A stretch of 64,000 nucleotides of DNA from an uncultured Bacteroidales bacterium (GCA_902766045.1 CACXCA010000071.1:1-64000), one strand, 5' to 3'; positions 11,525-20,141 are shown, counted from the stretch's first letter. The notes: generated by a model from the sequence alone, not told the origin. Numbers and translations are program-made.

Positions 11525-12418
11525 ATGACACAGACAAAATTTACAGGATTAGGAATTGCCCTAGTCACTCCATTTAAAGAGGATGATAGTATCGATTATG
11601 ATGCCTTAGGTAATCTATTGGATTATCAGTTACAAGGTAGTATAGATTATTTGGTGGTGCTGGGAACTACAGCGGAAACACCTACGTTGACGGAAGAGGA
11701 AAAAAAGTCTGTTTTGCAATTTGTTTTAAATAAAGTGAAAGGTAGAGTTCCTATCGTTCTCGGTTGTGGCGGAAATAACACAAAAGCAATCGTTGATAAG
11801 TTAAAGAAAGATGATTTCTCAGGTATAGATGCCATTCTTTCTGTTGTTCCTTTTTACAACAAACCATCTCAGGAAGGTATTTATCAACATTATAAAGCAA
11901 TAGCAGAGAGTTCTCCTGTGCCTGTGATATTATATAATGTGCCAGGACGTACGGGAGTGAATATGTTGCCTGATACGACGATTCGTTTGGCTCGTGAATT
12001 TAAGAACATCATAGCCATCAAAGAGGCGTGTGGAAACATGGACCAGATTAATGATATCATCAAACGTAAGCCAAAGGATTTCATGGTCATCTCAGGTGAT
12101 GATGGAATCACCTATCCATTGATCACTATGGGGGCACAAGGTGTCATTTCAGTGATTGGAAATGCTTTTCCTAAGGAATTCGGACGTATGGTACGATTGA
12201 GTTTACAGGGTGATTATGAGTCTGCTCGTGTGATTCATCAGAAGTTTACGGATCTATTCGATTTGTTGTTTGTGGATGGTAATCCTGCAGGTGCAAAGTG
12301 TATGCTTTCATTGATGGGTTATATAGAGAATAAGCTTCGGTTGCCGCTGGTGCCAACTAGAATGGTAACGTATGAGAAGATTCGAGAGGTGCTTAATAGT
12401 TTAAATGTTAAGTGCTAA
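11525..12418 (+). CDS. dapA: 4-hydroxy-tetrahydrodipicolinate synthase DapA
   Basis: Condenses pyruvate with aspartate semialdehyde, the first step of the lysine/diaminopimelate branch that feeds peptidoglycan. The product is a 297-residue TIM barrel with LGTTAETPTLTEEEK (catalytic Thr near 48-49), Tyr137 in ILYNVPGRTG and the Schiff-base Lys166 in IIAIKEACGN. ATG 11525 is chosen over an upstream in-frame start at 11489 because the protein then begins like its family (MTQTKFTGLGIALVTPF). A TACTTTG element near 11494 may be an imperfect -7 box. An intrinsic terminator follows. Confidence 0.97.
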   Translation: MTQTKFTGLGIALVTPFKEDDSIDYDALGNLLDYQLQGSIDYLVVLGTTAETPTLTEEEKKSVLQFVLNKVKGRVPIVLGCGGNNTKAIVDKLKKDDFSGIDAILSVVPFYNKPSQEGIYQHYKAIAESSPVPVILYNVPGRTGVNMLPDTTIRLAREFKNIIAIKEACGNMDQINDIIKRKPKDFMVISGDDGITYPLITMGAQGVISVIGNAFPKEFGRMVRLSLQGDYESARVIHQKFTDLFDLLFVDGNPAGAKCMLSLMGYIENKLRLPLVPTRMVTYEKIREVLNSLNVKC

Positions 12419-12427
12419 ATATACAGA

Positions 12428-12460
12428 AAAGCCTACTTGAAAAAGTTAGGCTTTCTTTTT
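12428..12460 (+). terminator. Intrinsic terminator of dapA
   Basis: An 8-bp stem, AAAGCCTA (12428-12435) with TAGGCTTT (12447-12454), plus inner CTT/AAG pairing, is followed by CTTTTT. It ends 8 nt before the first possible truA start codon. Confidence 0.8.
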
Positions 12461-12468
12461 AATAAAAG

Positions 12469-13203
12469 TTGCTTTTGAGATACTGTATAAAATTTGCGTA
12501 TAAGGGTACAAATTACCACGGATGGCAGGAACAACCGAATGATGTTTCTGTTCAGTCTGTATTGACTGAGGCTTTGTGCAGAATATTACGTTGTCATGTT
12601 GAACTGACGGGTGCAGGACGAACAGATGCGGGTGTTCATGCAAAGTGTATGTTTGCCCATTTTGATCTGGAGAATAGTATAGAGGATCTTCCTTTGATAA
12701 CAAATAAGTTGAATAGTATTCTTCCGAATGATATTGCTGTGGATGAGGTCTTCCCGGTAGCCGATGATTTTCATGCTCGATTTAGTGCGAAGTCTCGTAC
12801 TTATAACTATTTTGTAACGACTAAAAAGGTGCCGTTCATGACAGAATTTGCTGCTCGTTTTACCTTTCCGTTGAATATGGATGCTATGAATGAAGCAGCT
12901 CGAAAACTATTGGATTATACTGATTTCACCAGTTTCTCAAAGGTGCATACAGATGTGAAGACCAATAATTGCACAATCTATCATGCTCAATGGGAACCTA
13001 CGGAGTATGGTATGGTCTTTACCATAAAAGCCAACCGTTTCTTGCGCAATATGGTGCGTGCCATTGTGGGTACGTTGATTGAAGTAGGGAAGGGCAAACT
13101 AACTGTTGATCAGTTTTGCGACATCATTGAAAAGAAAGACCGCTGTGCTGCTGGTATGTCGGTACCTGCACAAGGGTTATTTCTTGTGGATGTGGAGTAT
13201 TAA
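12469..13203 (+). CDS. truA: tRNA pseudouridine(38-40) synthase TruA
   Basis: Modifies U38-U40 of the anticodon arm. The 244-residue product has the N-terminal YKGTNYHGWQ motif, catalytic Asp53 in GRTDAGVHA, FHARFSAKSRTYNY and the C-terminal RNMVRAIVGTLIEVG motif. The frame is bounded upstream by TAA at 12463 and contains no ATG or GTG before the conserved core, so translation must start at TTG 12469 or TTG 12475 (giving L-RYCIKFAYKG). That start sits directly after the dapA terminator, so truA relies on readthrough or a promoter I cannot see. The stop abuts the stop of the opposing BspA-like gene with no spacer. Confidence 0.93.
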   Translation: MLLRYCIKFAYKGTNYHGWQEQPNDVSVQSVLTEALCRILRCHVELTGAGRTDAGVHAKCMFAHFDLENSIEDLPLITNKLNSILPNDIAVDEVFPVADDFHARFSAKSRTYNYFVTTKKVPFMTEFAARFTFPLNMDAMNEAARKLLDYTDFTSFSKVHTDVKTNNCTIYHAQWEPTEYGMVFTIKANRFLRNMVRAIVGTLIEVGKGKLTVDQFCDIIEKKDRCAAGMSVPAQGLFLVDVEY

Positions 13204-14883
13204 CTATCTTGTATATTTCACCGACTTGCAATCTTCAAAGGCGTTATACCCAATCTTTATCTGATCTTCTGAATTCTCAATTATTATTTCAAGGTTTTTA
13301 CAATATGAAAATGCCCATTCACCAATGTCAGTGATATTTGAGGGTATTTCAATCTTCGTGAGTCCTTCGCAATCGAAAAACGCATAATCTCCTATGCTGG
13401 TGACACTTGACGGGATGGAGAAAACACCTTCGATCGAACAAAGAACCGCAATGATTTGTGATTTGTCTTTATTATATAAAACACCATCCTCGAAAGAGTA
13501 GTTTGAGTTGTCGGACGCTATACTGATGTTTTTTAACTTACTGCAGTCCATAAATGCATTGCTCCTTATCGAAGTGACACTTGCCGGAATCTTTATACTT
13601 GTTAAATTTTCGCAACCGAAGAATGCTTCATCCTTTATGGTGGTGACACTCGACGGAATTTCTATGTTTGTCAACTTGTCGCAACCAGCAAATGCCGACT
13701 CCTTTATGGTGGTGACACTCGACGGAATATCGAAATCCCCTTTGATAGCACATGGGACTTTAATTAATTCTGTTTTGTCTTTATTGTATAAAACACCATT
13801 CACGGAAGTGAAGTGTTGGTTATCTGGTGACACATTGATGTTTGTCAATTCATGACTGGTCATAAATGCCCTTATTCCTATAGTAGTAACACTTGCCGGA
13901 ATCTCTATGCTTGTTAAGCTGTCGCAGCGATAAAATGCTGCTTCCCCTATGTAGAAAACGTTTGCCGGAATTTCTATGCTTGATAACCTGGAACATTGAC
14001 AAAATGCATAATTCCCTATGCAGGTCACACCCGAAGGAATTTTTATGTTTGATAAACGGGAACAGTTGAAAAATGTCCCATTCCCTATGCCGGTGATAGT
14101 CGATGGAAGCTCTATGCCCTCCAAATAGATACATTTCCCAAATGCGTTCTGAGGTATCTCAGTGACACTTGACGGGATTGCAACATTCCCTTTAATACTT
14201 TTTGGGACGTGAATTAGTTGACTCATGTTTATATCATATAAAATTCCATCCACGGAAGTATAGACGGAATTGTCAGGATCCACCTCAATTCGTTCCACTC
14301 CCTTGCATCCATCAAATGCGCCGTCATCTATTTTCGTGACATTCGATGGAATGAAGAATCTTCCTTTGTAAGAACTCGCAACTTGGATCAATTCCGTTTT
14401 GTCTTTGTTATATAAAACGCCATCTACTGAAGAGTATTTTTGATTGTCTGGTGCCACGTTGAAGTATATTCTATCGCAAAAACAAAATGCAAGACTCTCT
14501 ATGTTGGTGACACTTGCTGGAATATTTATAGGACTTAAACTCGTACAACTCGCAAAAGCGCCAGATTTTATGTCTGTTACACTTTCCGGAATCTTTATGC
14601 CTTTTAACTCTAGACATTGGTAAAATGCTTTATCCCCTATGCCCGTAACATTATACACATGTCCATCTATTCGTACTTTTGCGGGGATGGTGATTGAGTC
14701 AAAATCATGATAGGAATTATCTGTTGCCACCTCTACTGTGGAATCGGTTAAGATAGTAAAATTCAACGGTGTCTCAGATGCCTCTACTACACCATCAGAG
14801 GAACATCCATTCAGTAAGATGATACCCAATGTTGCGATGTTAAATGCCAATAGAATGATCAAAGGAACTGTTTTTTTTCTCAT
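13204..14883 (-). CDS. BspA-like leucine-rich-repeat surface lipoprotein
   Basis: A 559-residue lipoprotein: signal peptide with lipobox LNGC (Cys about 27), then about 14 LRR_5 (BspA/TpLRR) repeats of roughly 23 residues with consensus IPSSVTxIxxxAFxxCxxLTxIE. Four longer inserts of the type SVDGVLYNKDKTELI separate groups of repeats. Related proteins in Bacteroidales and Treponema bind host or partner-cell proteins at the surface; the ligand here is unknown. At DNA level the repeats contain a 29-bp identical stretch at 13631-13659 and 13700-13728, exactly 69 bp (one repeat) apart, indicating recent unit duplication. A signal-peptidase-II lipoprotein is expected to reach the outer membrane. 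Confidence 0.9.
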   Translation of the reverse strand: MRKKTVPLIILLAFNIATLGIILLNGCSSDGVVEASETPLNFTILTDSTVEVATDNSYHDFDSITIPAKVRIDGHVYNVTGIGDKAFYQCLELKGIKIPESVTDIKSGAFASCTSLSPINIPASVTNIESLAFCFCDRIYFNVAPDNQKYSSVDGVLYNKDKTELIQVASSYKGRFFIPSNVTKIDDGAFDGCKGVERIEVDPDNSVYTSVDGILYDINMSQLIHVPKSIKGNVAIPSSVTEIPQNAFGKCIYLEGIELPSTITGIGNGTFFNCSRLSNIKIPSGVTCIGNYAFCQCSRLSSIEIPANVFYIGEAAFYRCDSLTSIEIPASVTTIGIRAFMTSHELTNINVSPDNQHFTSVNGVLYNKDKTELIKVPCAIKGDFDIPSSVTTIKESAFAGCDKLTNIEIPSSVTTIKDEAFFGCENLTSIKIPASVTSIRSNAFMDCSKLKNISIASDNSNYSFEDGVLYNKDKSQIIAVLCSIEGVFSIPSSVTSIGDYAFFDCEGLTKIEIPSNITDIGEWAFSYCKNLEIIIENSEDQIKIGYNAFEDCKSVKYTR

Positions 14884-14934
14884 GATTTTACTTGTATATT
14901 GTGTTTTCGCCTTTCATTAAAAATGTACAATATC

Positions 14935-14942
14935 CAAAAATA
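14935..14942 (-). promoter_or_regulatory. Possible -7 box of the BspA-like gene
   Basis: CAAAAATA on the + strand reads TATTTTTG on the - strand, a TAnnTTTG match about 50 bases before the start codon. No well-placed TTTG partner is visible, so support is modest. Confidence 0.35.
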
Positions 14943-15192
14943 AAAAAACATTTCAAAAACTTAAAGAATTTGTGTGCTTAGGTTGATATGTATGACTATT
15001 TTATATTAATAATTCTTCGGGAGATGATATTGTAGGATTAATTTTTGTAATTTTAACCTGCTTTTATTATAACACAAATTCAGGCAATATGTTAGGGTTG
15101 TTAATGTTTTGTGAATCAGGTTTCTCAGAATAAATTAATGTCTATGTTGCAGAATTTAGGTAGAACATGTATAAATTAAAATTACATTCAAT
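14943..15192. other. AT-rich non-coding stretch
   Basis: No open reading frame of note, no RNA gene and no clear terminator. It contains TAATTTTT and TAATTTTA elements near 15040-15055 that are one base off the Bacteroidota -7 box and may be what is left of the promoter of the relic that follows. Confidence 0.5.
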
Positions 15193-15344
15193 ATGATAAA
15201 AAAATTATTAACCATTATTATGTTGCAGTGTGCGATTAGCACTGTTATTGCAGCTAATAGGAAACGCGGATGATTATGCCTAATAAAGGAGTCTATATTG
15301 TAAAAAGTTGGTTCTCGAAGTTTGAAAGTGGAACTGTAATCTGA
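15193..15344 (+). pseudogene. Relic of a secreted, tail-bearing protein
   Basis: ATG 15193 opens a 26-codon frame that begins as a signal peptide (MIKKLLTIIMLQCAISTVIA then ANRKRG) and stops at 15271. Overlapping by two bases in another frame, codons from 15270 to 15344 read MIMPNKGVYIVKSWFSKF. The PNKGVYIVK part resembles the ends of the two nearby tailed enzymes (PNGIYIVHF and PKGVYLVCL). The simplest reading is an internal deletion that removed the body of a secreted gene and left its first and last parts joined out of frame. A tiny functional peptide cannot be excluded. Confidence 0.5.
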
Positions 15345-15349
15345 AATAA

Positions 15350-15868
15350 ATGCCCTACATCTCCCTCTATATCACACCATCCTCCTTCGACAACCTCCTT
15401 CTTGTCTCCGATGGCGACCTTCTCACGGGTCTTCATTTTATCGGTTCGCAGAAGACGGAGGAACTTATGTGGGTGGGTGAGAAGTCTGATTTGCCTATCT
15501 TTCGGGAGACGCAGCGTTGGCTCGATAGCTACTTCTCGGGTCGTCAGCCCGATTTTACACCACGTTACAAACTGGAGAATGTGACCCCTTTTCGTCAGGA
15601 AGTGTCAGACATCATGTGCACCATTCCTTTTGGACAAACGATGACCTACGGCGAGATAGCCATGCAGATAGCGCGAAGACACGGAATGAGGAGAATGTCG
15701 GCGCAAGCGGTGGGTGGTGCAGTGGGGTGGAACCCTATCTGTTTAATTATCCCTTGTCATCGTGTGATGGGTTCTGGAGGCCAACTTACAGGCTATGGAG
15801 GTGGAATCAACAATAAGATAGCTTTGCTTGAATTGGAAGGAATTGATTTTCAACGGGATGTTACATAA
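15350..15868 (+). CDS. ogt: Methylated-DNA--protein-cysteine S-methyltransferase
   Basis: Suicide repair protein that moves methyl groups from O6-methylguanine (and O4-methylthymine) to its own Cys. It has 172 residues, with the DNA-binding helix region FGQTMTYGEIA, RMSAQAVGGAVGWNP and the active-site IPCHRVMGSGGQLTGYGGG (Cys136). The first 200 bases use many C-ending codons (TAC, ATC, CTC, GAC) unlike the AT-ending usage of most of the window, which may reflect transfer. It starts 5 nt after the gene relic and ends at a terminator that serves the opposite strand. An ogt/adaB-type name is used; the exact subfamily is not resolved. Confidence 0.92.
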   Translation: MPYISLYITPSSFDNLLLVSDGDLLTGLHFIGSQKTEELMWVGEKSDLPIFRETQRWLDSYFSGRQPDFTPRYKLENVTPFRQEVSDIMCTIPFGQTMTYGEIAMQIARRHGMRRMSAQAVGGAVGWNPICLIIPCHRVMGSGGQLTGYGGGINNKIALLELEGIDFQRDVT

Positions 15869-15901
15869 AAAAGACCTTATCCGCACCTATCGCGAATAAG
15901 G
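15866..15901 (-). terminator. Intrinsic terminator of the tailed-esterase operon
   Basis: On the - strand a 10-bp stem (CCTTATTCGC with GCGGATAAGG, one G-U pair; + strand 15875-15884 and 15892-15901) is followed by TCTTTTTT. It lies about 30 nt after the stop of the esterase gene and touches the ogt stop. Confidence 0.85.
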
Positions 15902-15933
15902 CCTTTCAGAGAGAACCAGTTTACATTTTATTA

Positions 15934-17391
15934 TTAACGTGTTATTTTTACTGTTAGATTATCCAAACATACAAGATAAACGCCTTTCGGCACTCTTTTT
16001 AATTGAATCTCATTCTTGTTTGGGATGATTTGAATCGTGTCAACGATTGTACCATTAAGATCGATGATGCGTAAGGTGCCTTCTTTTTTCGTATTCACAT
16101 ATAATTTATCTTCTGCTTGACTATAATAAATGATGGCTTCATCATCGAACAAAGAGACATTGTTTGATCCTATTGATGAGTATTCTCCATCTTTTTCTAT
16201 CCGCACATAGTCAACAACTGCCCATGTCCAGATAGGTGTGAGTCTCACTTCGTTGTCACCCTCAGAAAACAGAAATGAACCCACAAGTGTTTCCCCTTGT
16301 TTATCTTCGCTTTTATCGTCTGAAGTGTTTCCTAATTCAATGGTATTGCTTTTCCCGTTCACTATGCAATCGATCTCCTTAAAACCGTAGATGGAGTTGT
16401 AACCGACATATACTTTATAAGCTCCTTTTTCTTCTAATGGTATGTTGATGTTGACGTAGTCTGTCGCTTCTTTAAGGTTCAACACTCCTGTTCCAGACAT
16501 CTGTGACACTGTTTCATAGCTGGCGACATAGTCTGATGAACATTCCACCTCGTAGATGTTCTTTTTTGCTGACTCTTCGCATAGTGTGTCGTTGATCTCT
16601 TGCGTCTCTCCACATTTGTTGGTGTATTTTCGGAAGAAGTCCCATAAAGCCTTTGATGTTTGGAAATCATCATAATCATTTTTATATTCATGCCAGCGAT
16701 TTTTCACCGAATAAAGAATCACCTCTGTGCCACAGTCGCCATCCTTGTAGTGTGTTTTGGTGCAAAAGTTTGAGACTTGTTTCACCTCCGGGGTGAGGTT
16801 GCAGTTGTCTTTTTTTGCGAATCCTTTTATAATAGCTGGAACGCCATTATAATCCACAAAAGAGTCTTCTTGCCCATGTATATGGCAGATAGGCACCGGA
16901 CGAGAGCAGTTGAAATTCGCACCCCAAAGATTGTAGCCGGAAATGGGTCCGAAGGCGGCAAATTTATCTGCCACGTTGTTGATGATGTGGTAGGTCAGCA
17001 TACCACCCATCGAGAAGCCTGTCATATATACACGGCTTTCGTCGATATTATATTCTGACGACATTTTTTTTATGATATCCAACATGAAATTTATGTCAGT
17101 CATACCATTGATGTCCCATTGATTACCATCTCCTTGAGGGTAAACGACTGCGAATTTAGCAGTGTCTGCAATTAGGTTCCACTGCGATGCTGTTTTCATA
17201 TTTTCCATGTTATCTCCCATTCCGTGGGCAGCGATAACCAATGGTCGATTTTCTGTCAGACCATCAGGAACATAGACAAAAGCTTCTCTCCATTTGCTTC
17301 CTGTTTGAATGCGGGTTACTTGATTGTATTTGGCTGCCATTGTTGTTGTACAAACAAGCAACAAAATGATATGTAATAATAAGTTTTTCAT
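15934..17391 (-). CDS. Secreted CE1-type esterase with CBM and sorting-like tail
   Basis: A 485-residue secreted esterase of the PHB-depolymerase/feruloyl-acetylxylan esterase (CE1-like) group. Signal peptide 1-19; alpha/beta hydrolase about 20-280 with oxyanion AAHGMGDN, nucleophile Ser127 in GFSMGG, acid Asp in HIHGQEDSFVDY and likely His in RWHEYKND. A beta-sandwich carbohydrate-binding module (about 290-405) ends in TPIWTWAVVDYVRIE. The last 70 residues (GTLRIIDLNGTIVDTI ... PKGVYLVCLDNLTVKI) resemble a T9SS sorting domain but lack the YPNP start motif. The CBM and tail are both shared with the neighbour 18 nt upstream, with which it forms an operon. Likely substrate is a ferulated or acetylated hemicellulose; acetyl versus feruloyl specificity cannot be decided. 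Confidence 0.85.
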   Translation of the reverse strand: MKNLLLHIILLLVCTTTMAAKYNQVTRIQTGSKWREAFVYVPDGLTENRPLVIAAHGMGDNMENMKTASQWNLIADTAKFAVVYPQGDGNQWDINGMTDINFMLDIIKKMSSEYNIDESRVYMTGFSMGGMLTYHIINNVADKFAAFGPISGYNLWGANFNCSRPVPICHIHGQEDSFVDYNGVPAIIKGFAKKDNCNLTPEVKQVSNFCTKTHYKDGDCGTEVILYSVKNRWHEYKNDYDDFQTSKALWDFFRKYTNKCGETQEINDTLCEESAKKNIYEVECSSDYVASYETVSQMSGTGVLNLKEATDYVNINIPLEEKGAYKVYVGYNSIYGFKEIDCIVNGKSNTIELGNTSDDKSEDKQGETLVGSFLFSEGDNEVRLTPIWTWAVVDYVRIEKDGEYSSIGSNNVSLFDDEAIIYYSQAEDKLYVNTKKEGTLRIIDLNGTIVDTIQIIPNKNEIQLKRVPKGVYLVCLDNLTVKITR

Positions 17392-17409
17392 GGATGTAAA
17401 AATTAGTGG

Positions 17410-19860
17410 TTATTTTACTATTTTTAATGTTAGATGGTTGAAATGCACAATGTAAATACCATTGGGTAGGTTATCAAATCGAACTACATTCTCCTTGCCT
17501 GTGATATGAATGGTATTGATGATTGAGCCATTGAGATTGACGACACGAAGCATTCCTTCTGTCTCAGAGTTAATGTGTAAGCATTGCTCTCTTTGTGCAT
17601 AGTATAGTATCGTTTTGTCGTCGTATGAAGTGAGATCATTGTTGTCGGTCGATTGACACTTCTTCAGGTGAGGAGCTTTCGCTTCGTTTTTCCATGCGTC
17701 GGTGATGATTTTTCCCCAATTGCAAGACTTTCCCGAGGTGGATTGGGTTGCCAGTGTTGGATTCCTGGAAGGATCCTTTACAAGGTCGAGATATTGTACG
17801 GGATTACCGTTTCCATACCATGACCAAGCTAACCATCCGACTCTCTTCTCTTTGCAGTATGAGAGTATCTTGGCTTCGTCCACGTCTCCGTCGCTATGAT
17901 ACCAACCGAACTCTCCGATACATAGGGCAAGACCTTGATTTATAACGCCATCAATGTTGGATGTCACTCTATTACTGTTGCCCGCTGTTCCGTACATGTG
18001 AATAGAGAATATTACGTTACTCTCCTCGTCAGCAGCCAGCACCTCCTTTCCGTAGGTGTGGATAGTGGAAGCGTTCTGCCCGTATCCTCCGGCATCGACC
18101 ATGATACAATGCCTAAGACCTGCCTTTCGGATAATAGGAATAGCTTTTTTATATCCATCTCGCCAGTTGGCGGTCGATGATGAATTGTGCCATTCGTTGG
18201 CGATGTTGATGATTACGTATGCTTCCGTTCCTTTTAGTATCGGTGCAAGATTGGCAAAATAGCGTGCTGCATCCTCCAAGTCGCTGATTTTATCGCTTCC
18301 TGTTTCATCGTGTACTTCAAGGATAGCAGCCATACCATCTTCTCGACAAGCTTCAATCAATTTTTTCACTGATGAGGCATCATCGGCAGGGGTGCCGTAG
18401 TCTTTCCCGTCGGTCAGTACAATGCGTACGGCATTGGCTCCGTAGTTGTGTATCGCTTTCAATTGATCCAAGGCAGAACTTTTGTACCATGTGTAAGCCA
18501 TGCTGACCCCTCTCATGATGAATTCGTCGCCGCAGGCATCTAGAAGTTTATTGCCATCAACATGAAATCCATCAACGTCAGAGCTTGTAGGCTCCTGATA
18601 AGGCGAGTCGTTATCCAATTCGATGCGAACATAATCTATTGGAGCCCAAGTCCAAATGGGTGTTATCGATATTTTGTTTTCTCCCTTCTTGAGTGAATAA
18701 GATCCCACAAAAGCCTCCTTTTTCATATCCTCACCATCCGCCTCTTTATCGTAGTCGAAATCCACCGTTCCGAGAACGCCGTTCACACTGCACTGAGCTT
18801 GCTTATAACCATAAGAGGTGTTATAACCCACATATACCTTATAATTTGCAGCTGTCTCAATGTTGAAATTGAAATTGATGTAATCATCGTCGTTAGGAAG
18901 ATTGACAACTCCAGTTCCAGATTGATTTTGAAGCGTAAGTAACGTTCCTTGGTAATCTGCACATTCAGCCTCCTTCTTCAGGTCAGTCTCGTATTTTTCA
19001 CACTCCGTGTTGGGTATGTCGATCGGTTCATTGTTCAGCAATTTAAGCATTTGATTTGCGTATCGCACACCCAGTTTACGATAACTTTCTGCGGAGAAAT
19101 GTACGTTGTCACCTTGATGTCCCAGTCCTTCGGCAGAAATGACGTAAGAATTAGGAATAGTGGAAGGAACCTTTGCGATCACATCATTATGTCTTCCGCA
19201 TGATCCTCCTTGCTCTGTGCGAACCACCTCACCGACAAGTAGAGGGACCTCTTTCCCATCCAAATTCAAATCATTTAGGATGTTCTCATAAACCTTTTTC
19301 ACCTTTCCAGGCCAACTGTAATCACCTGTGTTCGTTTCCCCTTGATGCAAAAGAATCCCCTTGATAACACCTACTTCCTGAGCTTTTTTCGCACAGTCGA
19401 TAAGTCTGCCGTATGGGTTGCCTCCGTATGCCCGAATGATCTCCTTCATGTAGTCTTCGACATTATATGAATAACTTAAATAGTTATCCTTATCAAATAG
19501 TTTGATGTCGCAACCACCAACAGCAACTACAACCACTCCGACTTTTATTTCGGAAGAGAGATTGTCAATCATTGTTCTTCCAAAATAATCCGCTGGCCCC
19601 AATTGCTTATAACAACCAGCCAGTGGCGGAACAGCCGTGTACCATTTATACAACTCACGAGAACCACATGACTGGGTGGACATCATTTGAAACCGATCGC
19701 TTACCATCCTGTCTTGATTCTCTATTCTGCCTTGTCCCTCCATATTGGATTGCCCAAAACACAAATAGATGTGGAAATTGGGATCAGGAGCAGCAAAAGA
19801 ATTTACACATTGTAGAATTAGATAAATTCTAATGAAAGATGAAATAATTTTGGTCTTCAT
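17410..19860 (-). CDS. Secreted esterase-CBM-GH5 fusion with sorting-like tail
   Basis: An 816-residue secreted two-enzyme protein. Domains in order: signal peptide; SGNH sialate-O-acetylesterase/CE6-type esterase (about 27-270) with FGQSNMEGQG (Ser), LLHQGETN and DNVHFSAE (Asp/His); a CBM (about 300-425) homologous to that of the downstream esterase (TPIWTWAPIDYVRIE); a GH5 glycosidase (about 435-735), mannanase-like, with acid/base Glu in IINIANEWHN and nucleophile Glu in CIGEFGWYH; and a T9SS-like tail (GMLRVVNLNGSIINTI ... PNGIYIVHFNHLTLKI). The pairing suggests deacetylation and cleavage of acetylated mannan or another acetylated beta-glycan on one chain (inference). First gene of the two-gene operon, divergent from the AraC-type regulator. 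Confidence 0.87.
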   Translation of the reverse strand: MKTKIISSFIRIYLILQCVNSFAAPDPNFHIYLCFGQSNMEGQGRIENQDRMVSDRFQMMSTQSCGSRELYKWYTAVPPLAGCYKQLGPADYFGRTMIDNLSSEIKVGVVVVAVGGCDIKLFDKDNYLSYSYNVEDYMKEIIRAYGGNPYGRLIDCAKKAQEVGVIKGILLHQGETNTGDYSWPGKVKKVYENILNDLNLDGKEVPLLVGEVVRTEQGGSCGRHNDVIAKVPSTIPNSYVISAEGLGHQGDNVHFSAESYRKLGVRYANQMLKLLNNEPIDIPNTECEKYETDLKKEAECADYQGTLLTLQNQSGTGVVNLPNDDDYINFNFNIETAANYKVYVGYNTSYGYKQAQCSVNGVLGTVDFDYDKEADGEDMKKEAFVGSYSLKKGENKISITPIWTWAPIDYVRIELDNDSPYQEPTSSDVDGFHVDGNKLLDACGDEFIMRGVSMAYTWYKSSALDQLKAIHNYGANAVRIVLTDGKDYGTPADDASSVKKLIEACREDGMAAILEVHDETGSDKISDLEDAARYFANLAPILKGTEAYVIINIANEWHNSSSTANWRDGYKKAIPIIRKAGLRHCIMVDAGGYGQNASTIHTYGKEVLAADEESNVIFSIHMYGTAGNSNRVTSNIDGVINQGLALCIGEFGWYHSDGDVDEAKILSYCKEKRVGWLAWSWYGNGNPVQYLDLVKDPSRNPTLATQSTSGKSCNWGKIITDAWKNEAKAPHLKKCQSTDNNDLTSYDDKTILYYAQREQCLHINSETEGMLRVVNLNGSIINTIHITGKENVVRFDNLPNGIYIVHFNHLTLKIVK

Positions 19861-19883
19861 ACGCGTTAGATTAAAATAAGGAA

Positions 19884-19922
19884 CACTACGTCGGTTTGTT
19901 AAACTAAGTCTGACGGGTAGTG
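19884..19922. promoter_or_regulatory. Nested inverted repeat between esterase operon and regulator
   Basis: CACTAC-GTC (19884-19892) and GAC-GG-GTAGTG (19912-19922) can pair with a two-base bulge. They enclose a second small repeat, GTTTGTTAAAC. The site lies 24-62 bases before the esterase-GH5 start codon and is a candidate operator for the divergent AraC-type regulator. I found no TAnnTTTG box on the - strand in this gap. Confidence 0.35.
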
Positions 19923-20110
19923 TACACCTTAAAGATTATAAAAAACTATTTAATGCAATTTTTTTCGCTTTCAACGAAAGATTTTACTTAACACAATGTT
20001 CAATCACAAATTTCGGTGAATAAGGATTTTCTCAGTTATCTGTGCGTGGCAAAAAGATATACATTTGTTGCTTTATTGCAGGTTGTGATGTTTATTTGTG
20101 GCAAAAAATA

Positions 20111-20118
20111 TAATTTTG
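20111..20118 (+). promoter_or_regulatory. Possible -7 box of the AraC-type regulator gene
   Basis: TAATTTTG matches TAnnTTTG and would start transcription about 17 nt before ATG 20142. A second match, TACATTTG, lies at 20060-20067. Both fall after the far upstream in-frame start at 20016 and argue against it. Confidence 0.4.
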
Positions 20119-20141
20119 TCGCATCGAAGAATTTTTATGTT

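Noticed and set aside
13508-13855. Antisense reading frame in the BspA-like gene
   Set aside because: It mirrors the repeats of the real gene on the opposite strand and has no start context or family match.
13600-14600. Regularly spaced repeats resembling a CRISPR array
   Set aside because: Period is 69 bp, spacers are also related, and the repeats code for leucine-rich units.
20016-20141. N-terminal extension of the AraC-type regulator
   Set aside because: Two promoter-like boxes lie inside it and the signal peptide begins at 20142, so it is probably untranslated.
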